Part shown: positions 27,002 to 35,563 of the stretch, piece after piece
Layout: every line of letters starts with the position of its first letter
Position numbering within the stretch: position 1 is the first letter of the stretch
Assembly: GCF_003072645.1 (NCBI RefSeq)
Contig: NZ_CP028897.1
Location: forward strand, 1,563,658-1,627,657
Source: Dongshaea marina
Lineage (GTDB): Bacteria; Pseudomonadota; Gammaproteobacteria; Enterobacterales; Aeromonadaceae
Reading direction: 5' to 3'
DNA length: 64,000 bases
Made by a program: the position numbers and the translations under genes
The notes under the pieces: generated by a model
Told to the model about the DNA's origin: nothing
Databases searched by the model: none
The model's input: only the letters and a program-made list of their open reading frames with translations

Positions 27002-28243
27002 GATTGACTCCTATGGATTTCTATATCTCTATATTTTCAATATTGTGCTCCGATAAAGTGGCAGCTTTACTCGGAGTTAAATCTTTATTACGGCTCCAGT
27101 ATAAATCTGAATCTTGAATGAAAGCTGAATGATGAAAAGCTGAATAAATTAATCACAACTCCTACACTTTGTCATTATTTGCCATACTTTTTCATAACTT
27201 TATTCGATGAAATACTCTCCTTGAGTGTGCGCCTTTTTCCATGTGTTCAAATGCTTTTATTTTATTCATTAATTATTCATAAGATAAGGTTCAAATAAAA
27301 TAAATCGTTTAATAACAATAAGTTACGCCATTGCCTGCTATAAGGGGAACCGTGTGGGTTGCTGGTGTTCGTCCTATCGAGAATGAGTTTTATCTTGCAG
27401 ATTCACAACAAAGTGCGACAGTTTCTCTGAGCTATAATTTTCAATGCTTTTTTCATTTGATATTTCATATGTCGATAACTCACTGGGGTGGTGAGTTGAT
27501 ATTACGCCACTGGTAAATATTGTTTTTCCTGGCAGGAAACAATAATAAATCAAAGGTATTTTTCCGGGGCTGAATTGGTTATGAGCTATCTGTTGATGGG
27601 GGAGTTAAATAAGATGTGAGAGGGAGTTTTTGAAACATATCTCACATATGGATGTTCGTTATAGACAGTGCTTCCTGTACTGCTGGCTAGTTATGCAGCC
27701 GACAAGGCAATGGAGGAGCAGGGCGTCAGATGCACCGTGCGTCAGTTCTTGACACGCCAAGGGGCTTTTGAATAAAAGTTGTAAATTGTTGTTAACAACT
27801 GAAGCATTCAGCGGTCAGTAAGCTGATGTTCTGGATAATCTTCAATTAAATCAAGGGATTATCATGATGGTGCCTGGTTAATAGCAGATATAAAAATGGC
27901 TGACCAGATTTAAGATTCATTTATGTCCGTTTCTGAGAGCGGTGTGGCAATCCCCCACGGGATGACTAGCTACAATGATGAGTTTTCTCTTATAGTAGCT
28001 TCACCCTTTGGCAAGGTTCACCGGTTGATCTGTTGCTCATTTTTTGAGCGAAAAGGTTGAAAGGTCAGGGAGAAGGTGATAGTAATTCTTACTCCCATAT
28101 CAAAAACGTAGTAGTTTAGTGTGGTACGGGATGTTGATCGGTTTGGGTTAGTGCGTGATCTGTGTATCAGAGCATTATGTCACAGGCTGAAACGGGATCA
28201 TAAAGAGCGGTAGCGCTTCATCCTATCAAAGGAGAGAAGAGAG
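27002..28243. other. 1.2-kb AT-rich region upstream of the T6SS locus
   Basis: No coding frame here has a ribosome site or protein-like composition. Visible structures are AACTCAC-TGGGGTG-GTGAGTT (27477-27497), an imperfect hairpin ATTGTTT...AAACAAT (27519-27543) and the perfect palindrome GTTGTTAACAAC (27788-27799). I looked for a sigma-54 promoter (GG-N10-GC) ahead of tssA; the closest candidate (TGGTACGGGATGTTGAT, 28119-28135) has an 11-base spacing and is not accepted. The region probably holds the regulatory sites of the secretion operon and the promoter of the DUF2057-like gene. Confidence 0.5.
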
Positions 28244-29880
28244 ATGATCACGGATGATATCAGGGCATTGGGCACACAGCCTGTTTCAGAGCAGTCTCCC
28301 GGGGGAGAAAACGCTACCCTGGATCCTGATATGGATGCCCTGCAGCTTGAGCTGGACAAGCTCAACAGCATATCCCAGGCCAGTGAAATCAGCTGGCCAC
28401 GCGTAGAATCCCTGGCAGAAAGCTTATTAAAGAACCGCAGCAAGCATTTCCAGGTTGCGGCTTACTGGGGGGTTGCTCGCCTGCACAATCATGGCTTTGA
28501 AGCGATCGCCGAGGCCGCGGTGGTGCTACAGGGGCTGGTCGAGACCTTTTGGGATTGTGCCTGGCCACCGAAAAAGCGGATGCGTGGCAGGATGCTTGCC
28601 ATTGAGTGGTGGCTGGATGCCGCAGGTCAATGGGTGAGTGATTATCAGGGAGAGCCGATTGATGAGGCGACCCAGGTGGTTACCCTGGAGAGCATCGATC
28701 GCCTTGAATATGCCCTGACCGAACGTAATCCCGATGCGCCTATGATGCGCTCTCTGATCAATGGGATTAAGCGTTTACCCCTGGTCGCTCCCGTTTCTGA
28801 GTCTGCTGCAAAGCCCGTCGAGGCCGATTCATCCCCTTCACAGGAACACCCCACTGAGTCAGGTGCTTCGAATCAAGTTGAACCCAACAAAGATGTTCAG
28901 CCTGCCTCTGCCCCGGCTCAATCTTCTGCACCCGCCACCCCGGCTTCGTCTCCTGTCGCCGATTCAGCGCCCAGTTCACCGAGCCCTGAGCTCCCTATCT
29001 GTGATCCCGGTGGTGACGAGTCTCCGGATAAAGAGTTGGCTCGGGGGATGAGCGCCTTTATTCATGTCGCAGAGCTGCTGTTTCGTGCAGATCCATCCAG
29101 TGCGGATAGTTACCGTTATCGGCGCATCGGGAGCTGGTGCTCCCTGAAGACACCCCCCATCAGGGGGAGAAAACCCGCCTTCCACCGCCTGCCAGCGATG
29201 ATCTTGAGATGCTGCAGCGCCTGCTTAAAGCGGGTAACTGGAACGGACTGCTCAAATCCTGTGAGATGCGGGTCAGCCAGTACCGTTACTGGCTGGATCT
29301 AAGCTTCTACTCCCATCAGGCTCTACAGGCTCTGGAGCACCTACAGGCTGCACAGGCCCTCGAACAACAACTGGTGCAGTTTGTAGAGCGGCTACCCGGC
29401 ATCGAGGCGATGTGCTTTTCAGATGGTCGGCCGTTTGCTTCCCCTGAGACCCGCCAATGGCTGGAGCAGGCGAGCGCAACCCATGCCGGTGATGCATCTG
29501 CCGGACTCTCCGAGCTGGATACCCTGTTGCAAAAATCTAAGATTGCGGCCAAGGGGGATAAGCCCGAGCAGGGGTTTTCTATGCTACAGGAAGCCCTTGA
29601 GGGGGCCTCGGTTGCCGAGCAGGTCGAATTGCGCTGCCAGCTTGCCACTTTGATGAGCGAGGCGGGTCATCCAAAGCTGGCGTTGAGCCAGATCGAGAGT
29701 GTGTTGGAGGCGGTTGAGCACTATCGCCTGGAGGAGTGGGATCCTCAGTTAGCACTTTACCTGTTAGGCAGTGCCTATGATCTTTTTCACGCATCTGGCG
29801 ATGGTCGCCGGGCGCAGCAGACGCTGGCGAGAATAGCTTTACTCTCTCCGGTGGAAGCGATGCAGCGAGCATCGAACTGA
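28244..29880 (+). pseudogene. tssA: T6SS protein TssA, split by a one-base frameshift
   Basis: The first frame (28244 onward) encodes the ImpA_N domain (DPDMDALQLELDKLNSISQA, then WPRVESLAESLL) and a Pro/Ser/Ala-rich linker (about residues 195-265). It reads sensibly to SYRYRRIGSW, after which it becomes nonsense and stops at 29302. The other frame continues from GTG at 29137 (VLPEDTPHQGEKTRLPPP) through the VasJ-type C-terminal domain (LLKAGNWNGLL, SFYSHQALQALEHL) to 29880. Adding one G to the GG at 29136-29137 joins both into one protein of about 545 residues. TssA primes and caps the growing sheath. First gene of the locus; tssB follows after 31 bases. Confidence 0.85.
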
Positions 29881-29911
29881 TTAGGTTCACTCTGATTAAG
29901 GAGAATAAGAG

Positions 29912-30418
29912 ATGGCAAATGAAGGCTCAGTCGCCCCAAAAGAGCGGGTGAATATTGTATATCGACCCGCAACAGGAGGGGCCCAGGAAGAGGTTGAGCT
30001 GCCTCTCAAGATGCTGGTGGTTGGCGACTTTACCCAGCAGGAAGATGAGCGCATGGTGGAAGAACGCGCCCCGATCAATATCGACAAGGATAACTTTAAT
30101 GATGTGCTCAAGGCTCAGGGACTGGAGCTTGAGATGAATGTACCGCGTCGCCTGGCGGGTTCCGAGGAGGGGGATCAGCTACCTGTGAACCTGAAGTTTA
30201 ATAGCATCCGTGATTTTGAGCCGGATCAGATTATCCAGAAGGTTCCGGAGCTGGCCAAGTTGTTGGAGCTGAGAGAGGCCCTCAAGGCTCTCAAGAGCCC
30301 GCTGAGTAATGTCCCTGAGTTTCGTAAAAAAATTCAGTCATTGGTTCAGGATGAGTCATCGCGCGAAGCTCTGCTTAAAGAGCTTGGGCTTGATGGTGCA
30401 GAAGAAGACAAGGAGTAG
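29912..30418 (+). CDS. tssB: T6SS contractile sheath small subunit TssB (VipA)
   Basis: A 168-residue cytosolic protein that pairs with TssC to build the contractile sheath. The family start (APKERVNIVYRPATGGAQEE) and the core LPLKMLVVGDFTQ, ERAPINIDKDNFNDVL and LKFNSIRDFEPDQI are intact; the conserved helix bound by ClpV lies in TssC/TssB pairs of this type. AAGGAG precedes the ATG. The gap to tssC is nine bases. Confidence 0.97.
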   Translation: MANEGSVAPKERVNIVYRPATGGAQEEVELPLKMLVVGDFTQQEDERMVEERAPINIDKDNFNDVLKAQGLELEMNVPRRLAGSEEGDQLPVNLKFNSIRDFEPDQIIQKVPELAKLLELREALKALKSPLSNVPEFRKKIQSLVQDESSREALLKELGLDGAEEDKE

Positions 30419-30427
30419 GAGAGAGGG

Positions 30428-31909
30428 ATGGCAGAACAACAAGCAAATGAGCAGTCCAAAGACGAAAGCGTTTCACAGGTTAACTTGCTCGATGAAATTG
30501 TAGAAGCGACCCGCCTCAACCCGGAAGATCAGGCCTACTCGGTGACCCGCAGCGGCCTGCAGGCGCTGCTGACCGACCTGGTCAAGCCCGAATATCAGGG
30601 TGCCAAGGTCTCCGGCGATCTGGTGGATGCGATGATCGGTGAGCTGGATCGCCAGCTGTCGGTGCAGGTCGATGAGATTTTGCATTGTGAGGAGTTTCGT
30701 ACCCTGGAGAGTTCCTGGCGTGGCCTCAAGTTCCTGGTGGATCGTACGGATTTTCGTGAGAACGTGCGCATCGAATTCGTGAACCTCTCCAAGCAGGATC
30801 TGATGGATGACTTTGAGGATAGCCCCGAGGTCGTCAAGTCCGGCCTGTATCAGATGGCTTACACCGCTGAGTATGGCCAGTTCGGTGGCCAGCCCTATGG
30901 CACCATCATCGGCAACTATGATTTCGATCCCGGTCCCCAGGATATGAAGCTGCTGCAGAACCTTGCTTCTGTTTCGGCGATGGCTCACGCCCCCTTCATT
31001 GCTGCGGCAGGCTGTGGTTTCTTCGGCATAGAGAAATGGGAGGAGCTTCCCGGGCTTAAAGATCTGCACTCGGTCTTTGAGGGCCCTCAGTATGCCAAGT
31101 GGAACTCGTTCCGTGACAGCGAGGATGCCCGCTATGTGGGGCTGACCCTGCCACAGTTTTTGCTGCGTCTGCCCTATGGCCAGAGCACGGCGCCAAGCAA
31201 GCTCTTCAACTACAACGAAACCGTCAGTGACGGTGACCGTGACTACTGCTGGGGCAACACCGCGTTTGCTTTTGGTAGCCGGCTGTCCGATAGCTTCGCT
31301 CAGTATCGCTGGTGCGCCAACATCATCGGCCCTCAGAGTGGCGGTGCGGTCGAAGATCTGCCACTGTACCAGTTCCAGTCGATGGGCGAGACCAAGACCA
31401 AGATCCCGACCCAGGTGTTGATCTCAGAGCGTCGTGAATATGAGCTGGCCGAAGAGGGCTTTATCGCGCTGACCATGCGTAAGGGCAGTGACAATGCGGC
31501 GTTTTTCTCCGCCAACTCCTGCCAGCGTCCCAAGACCTTTGGCAACTCGCCGGAGGGCAAGGAGGCGGAGCTTAATTACCGGCTCTCCACCCAGCTGCCC
31601 TACATGATGATCATGGATCGACTGGCGCACTACATTAAGGTGCTGCAGCGCGAGCATATCGGCTCCTGGAAGGAGCGTCAGGATCTGGAGCGTGAGCTCA
31701 ATAAATGGGTCAGTCAGTATGTGACCGAGATGGATAACCCGCAGCCCAGTGTACGCAGCCGGCGTCCGTTGCGGGCGGTTGAGATTCAGGTGAATGATGT
31801 GCCGGGGGATCCCGGTTGGTACCAGGTATCGATTAAAGCACGCCCACATTTTAAGTATATGGGCGCATCATTTACCCTTTCACTGGTCGGTAAACTCGAT
31901 AAAGAGTGA
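30428..31909 (+). CDS. tssC: T6SS contractile sheath large subunit TssC (VipB)
   Basis: A 493-residue protein, the normal length for TssC. Landmarks include EILHCEEFRTLESSWRGLKF, YGTIIGNYDFDPGPQDMKLL, SEDAR-like DSEDARYVGLTLPQFLLRLP, and the C-terminal RPLRAVEIQVNDVPGDPGWY. Together with TssB it forms the cytosolic sheath around the Hcp tube. No frameshift is seen. GAGAGGG lies just before the ATG. Confidence 0.98.
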   Translation: MAEQQANEQSKDESVSQVNLLDEIVEATRLNPEDQAYSVTRSGLQALLTDLVKPEYQGAKVSGDLVDAMIGELDRQLSVQVDEILHCEEFRTLESSWRGLKFLVDRTDFRENVRIEFVNLSKQDLMDDFEDSPEVVKSGLYQMAYTAEYGQFGGQPYGTIIGNYDFDPGPQDMKLLQNLASVSAMAHAPFIAAAGCGFFGIEKWEELPGLKDLHSVFEGPQYAKWNSFRDSEDARYVGLTLPQFLLRLPYGQSTAPSKLFNYNETVSDGDRDYCWGNTAFAFGSRLSDSFAQYRWCANIIGPQSGGAVEDLPLYQFQSMGETKTKIPTQVLISERREYELAEEGFIALTMRKGSDNAAFFSANSCQRPKTFGNSPEGKEAELNYRLSTQLPYMMIMDRLAHYIKVLQREHIGSWKERQDLERELNKWVSQYVTEMDNPQPSVRSRRPLRAVEIQVNDVPGDPGWYQVSIKARPHFKYMGASFTLSLVGKLDKE

Positions 31910-31946
31910 TACAGGCTACTTTGTCTAACTTAAGGAGAAATAAGTC

Positions 31947-32429
31947 ATGGCTTTGACTATGTATATGTCAGTGAACGGTAAGAACCAGGGCGAAATCAAA
32001 GGCGGTTGCACCCAGTCTGGCGACAAACAAGACAAGGTTCTGGTATATGCCTTTGATCACAACGTTGAGATCCCTAAAGATACGCACACCGGCCTGCCGA
32101 CCGGCCAGCGTATCCACCATCCGCTGACCATCACCAAGGCCCGCGATGTAGCCTCTCCAAAACTGCTCAAGGCCTGTACCTCAGGCGAGCAGTGCACCGT
32201 CAATATCGATTTTTATGACATTGATGCGGATGGCACCGAGAAGAAGTACTACTCGATCCAGCTGGATGAGGCGATCATCGTGAATCGTAAGACCAACACC
32301 CCGACCACTTTCCTGGAAGAGAACAAGCCCTACAAGGATATGGAACAGGTCTCCTTCACCTACTCCAAGATCACTGAGACCTTCAATGATGGCAACATTG
32401 AGGTCGTGGATTCCTGGAAAGAGTCTTAA
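31947..32429 (+). CDS. hcp: T6SS tube protein Hcp (TssD)
   Basis: A 160-residue Hcp-family protein that stacks as hexameric rings into the secreted inner tube. Family features are MALTMYMSVNGKNQGEIKGG at the start, VYAFDHNVEIP, GQRIHHPLTITKARDVASP and the closing FTYSKITETF. AAGGAG stands eight bases before the ATG. It lies between the sheath genes and tssE, as in many T6SS loci. No C-terminal effector extension is present. Confidence 0.97.
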   Translation: MALTMYMSVNGKNQGEIKGGCTQSGDKQDKVLVYAFDHNVEIPKDTHTGLPTGQRIHHPLTITKARDVASPKLLKACTSGEQCTVNIDFYDIDADGTEKKYYSIQLDEAIIVNRKTNTPTTFLEENKPYKDMEQVSFTYSKITETFNDGNIEVVDSWKES

Positions 32430-32478
32430 TGGATAGGGGGCGGCCGGGCCGCCCCTCTTTTCTATGCAGGGAGGTGTG

Positions 32479-32892
32479 ATGCGTACCGAGCGTTTATTGG
32501 AGCGGATCCGTTACGGTGAAAACCCGGACGGTCACGACAGTGAGCTGGTGCGTCTGAGCAGCTCGGTGACCCGCTACCTGTCGCGGATGCTCAACACTCA
32601 GCAAGGCAGTGCCCTGACGGTGCCCGATTTTGGGATGCCGGATCTCAACCTGGTGCGCTTTGGGGAGGGGTTGGAGAATCTGCGGGGACTGGAGCGGGTC
32701 ATTGCCGATCTGATCTTGCGGTATGAGCCCAGGGTGGAGCGGGTTCAGGTTGAGTTCATACCCCAGGAGACGGATCGTCTGTCGCTGGTCTTTAAGATCA
32801 GGGCAGGCATACGTTATGAGAATAATCTGGTGCCCGTGGTGTTTGAAACCGTGCTGGGCCCGGATGGCCGTATCTCGGTCGCGGAGAGCTGA
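32479..32892 (+). CDS. tssE: T6SS baseplate protein TssE (gp25-like)
   Basis: A 137-residue protein of the gp25/lysozyme-like baseplate family. The core LNTQQGSALTVPDFGMPDLN and the following RYEPRVERVQVEF are typical. The start at 32479 has GGGAGG four bases upstream; an in-frame ATG five codons earlier (32464) is the alternative. TssE links the baseplate to the sheath. tssF starts 10 bases after the stop. Confidence 0.95.
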   Translation: MRTERLLERIRYGENPDGHDSELVRLSSSVTRYLSRMLNTQQGSALTVPDFGMPDLNLVRFGEGLENLRGLERVIADLILRYEPRVERVQVEFIPQETDRLSLVFKIRAGIRYENNLVPVVFETVLGPDGRISVAES

Positions 32893-32902
32893 CGGACAGG
32901 GA

Positions 32903-34601
32903 ATGATTAATCGATACTATCAGCAGCAGCTGAGCTACCTGCGGGAGCTCGGCATCGAGTTTTCCCGCAAACACCCGGCGCTGGCGCCGATGCTGGCCGG
33001 GCAGAATGCCGATCCCGATGTGGAGCGGCTCCTCGAAGGGACCGCCTTTTTATCCGGGATGGTGCAGGAGCGGCTGGATGATGATTTTCCGGAGATTATC
33101 CATGGCCTGACCGAGCTGTTGTTTCCCCACTACCTGCGGCCGCTGCCGGCGGCCACGATGATCCAGTTTCGTCCCAAGCCGGGGCTCAAGGAGCCGCTGA
33201 CCATCAGGGCGGGGGTGGAGCTTGCCTCGGTGGAGCGGGACGGACAAAGCTGCACCTTTACCACCTGCGGCGATGTGGAGTTGTTACCTCTGTCGCTTGA
33301 ATCCGTGGTCACCCGAAATGACCGGGTGCGGCTGAGTTTTAACCTGCAGGGGATGCCCCTTGAAAGCTGGCAGAGTGATTCGCTGCGGCTTTTTCTTCGG
33401 GGCAACTACAGTGAGGCGGTGGAGCGCTTCTCCACCCTGAGCCGCCACCTCAAGGGGGTGCGGTTGCATGCCGGAGGGCGCTCGGTGCGCCTGAGCGCCG
33501 AGCAGGGTTTTCGGGTGATGCCCGAGGATGACGGGATGCCGCTCTTTCCCTATCCGAGCAATGCGTTTCGGGCCTTTTTATCGGTGCAGGAGTATTTCCT
33601 GCTGCCGCAGAAGTTTCTGTTCTTCGAGCTCAGGGGCCTCTCCTGGCTGCGCCAGTTTGGTGAGTTGGGCAGCTTCGAGGTGGAGCTGGAGCTTGGGACC
33701 GACAGTCTGGAGCTCCACGGCGGGCATCTGGCGCTGTTTTGTGTGCCGGCGGTCAATCTTTTCTCCCACCACGCCGACAGTATACTGCTGGACCACCGGC
33801 TGCCCGAATACCGGGTCAGCCCCTCGGGGGGGAGAGCTACCAGGTCTATTCGGTGGAGCGGGTCACCGGTTTTGAGCAGGGCTCGGCCCGGGCGCGGGAG
33901 TATCGGCCCTTTGCGATGTTTAATCCCCAGGCGGAGCAGGTGCCGGTCTACTCACTGCGGCGTCGCCAGTCGACCCTGGGCAGCGGCTCGGATCTCTTTT
34001 TGTCGGTGACCTACCCGAAAAAAGTGGGGCAAATTCAGCGTGAGAGCCTGGCGCTGCAGGTGCGCTGCACCAATGGTCAGCTGGCGGATAAGCTGCAATA
34101 CGGGGATATCTGTCGCCCCACCGAGAGCTCGCCGGCGTTGGCGGAGTTTTCCAACATCATTCCGCCCACCATGTCGGTGGAGTGCCCGCTGGGGATAATC
34201 TGCTGTGGCGGATGCTGTCCCATCTCTATCTCAACCAGCTGAGCCTGTCGAAAAAAGAGAATCTCATTGCCATGCTCAAGCTCTATATCTTCACCGACTC
34301 CCAGGCGCGGGCCAAGGTGCTGGCGAACACCAAACGGGTGGAGGCGATCCGCGATCTCAAGATGGAGACGGTGAATCGGTTGCACCGGGGGATTTTAGTG
34401 CGGGGCAGCTCGCTCCGATTGCAGCTCGACCCTGACGGCTTTCCCAGTCGCGGCGACATGTACCTGTTTGGCGCTATGGTGAACCGATTGCTGTCGGCCT
34501 ATTCAAGCATCAACAGTTTTACCCAACTGCGGGTGGATAACCTGCATGATAAAGAGAGCTTTTTATGGCCCGCGCAGATCGGCTCACGCAGCCTGGTGTA
34601 A
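32903..34601 (+). pseudogene. tssF: T6SS baseplate protein TssF, split by two one-base frameshifts
   Basis: The start is ATG at 32903 (MINRYYQQQLSYLRELGIEF), preceded by a weak AGGGA site. The first frame reads as TssF to about residue 310 (LDHRLPEYRVSPSGG). The frame then shifts at the G7 run 33826-33832: one extra G gives SGGESYQVYSVERVTGFE in the next frame. A second shift lies at GGGG near 34192-34195: one extra G gives CPLGDNLLWRMLSHL, and the third frame runs to 34601 with the family ending (FTQLRVD, FLWPAQIGSR). The repaired protein has about 566 residues. TssF pairs with TssG in the baseplate wedge. tssG overlaps its end by 37 bases. Confidence 0.88.
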
Positions 34602-35563
34602 TCGAGGAGCTTAAGACTCGTCCCGAGCTGTTCAGCTATGTGCAGGCGCTGCGACTGTTGCGCTGGCAGGGGGAGGGGAGCGATTACCTCAAGCGTCGGG
34701 TGCGCAGCCGGGCCCAGTTGTCGCTGGGTTTTCCGGCCACCGATGTGGTGGATTTCACCGAGCAGGGGAAACAGACCACCCTGACCACCACCTTCCTGGG
34801 GCTGTATGGCCCGGCCTCACCGCTCCCCACCTTCTACACCGAGGAGCTGCTGGATGAGGCCAATGAAGATGGTTGTGCGACCCGGGATTTTTACGATGTC
34901 CTGAGCCAGCCCTTCTTCGAGCAGTATTTTCGGGCGTGGGAGAAGTACCGGCTGTTGCCGCAACTGGTGGGGGCGCGTAACCCCAAGCTGCTGGAGCGGC
35001 TGTTTGCCCTGGTGGGGATCCAGAGTGACACCCTGACGGGCAGTGAGGCGGAGGCTTTTGAGCTGCTGCCCTATATGGGGCTCCTCAGCCAGGGGATGCG
35101 CTCGGCCCAGGGGCTGGAGGCGCTGATGCGTCATCTCATCGGGGCCGACTCGAAGGTATGGCTGGAGCAGTGGGTGGAGCGCTGGGTGGAGATCCCGGGC
35201 GAGCAGCGCTGCGGTCTGGGAGAGGCCAACAGTGAGCTGGGTGGCGAGTGTTATCTGGGCAGTCAAATTCGCGATTGCAGCAGTGCCTGCCGCATCCATG
35301 TCGAGGTGAATGATCGCGCCCTGTTTGAATCCCTGCTGCCGGGGGCGCCCCTGTATCAAAAGATTTTGAAATTTTTACGCCACTATATGCTGGATATGCT
35401 GGACATGGAGCTGCGTATCTGGCCGGGAGCGAACGTGGTAGGCGAGCCGGTGCTGAACTCCCGGCAGGGGGCGTTGCTGGGGATGAATGCCTGGCTGGGC
35501 GGCGTGCCCCACCACCTGACGTTGCCACTGAATTACCTTCAAGGAGAGAGAGTCGATGGTTAA
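34565..35563 (+). CDS. tssG: T6SS baseplate protein TssG
   Basis: A 332-residue TssG, normal length. Family features are the start region FSYVQALRLLRWQGEG, TTTFLGLYGPASPLPTFYTE and the middle FFEQYFRAWEKYRL. TssG joins TssF and TssE in the baseplate wedge. It begins inside the end of tssF (37-base overlap) and ends inside the start of tssH (8-base overlap); AAAGAG lies in the correct place before its ATG. Confidence 0.95.
   Translation: MARADRLTQPGVIEELKTRPELFSYVQALRLLRWQGEGSDYLKRRVRSRAQLSLGFPATDVVDFTEQGKQTTLTTTFLGLYGPASPLPTFYTEELLDEANEDGCATRDFYDVLSQPFFEQYFRAWEKYRLLPQLVGARNPKLLERLFALVGIQSDTLTGSEAEAFELLPYMGLLSQGMRSAQGLEALMRHLIGADSKVWLEQWVERWVEIPGEQRCGLGEANSELGGECYLGSQIRDCSSACRIHVEVNDRALFESLLPGAPLYQKILKFLRHYMLDMLDMELRIWPGANVVGEPVLNSRQGALLGMNAWLGGVPHHLTLPLNYLQGERVDG

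Noticed and set aside
28119..28135. Possible sigma-54 promoter (TGGTACGGGATGTTGAT) before tssA
   Set aside because: The distance between GG and the second element is 11 bases rather than 10 and the GC is replaced by GA.
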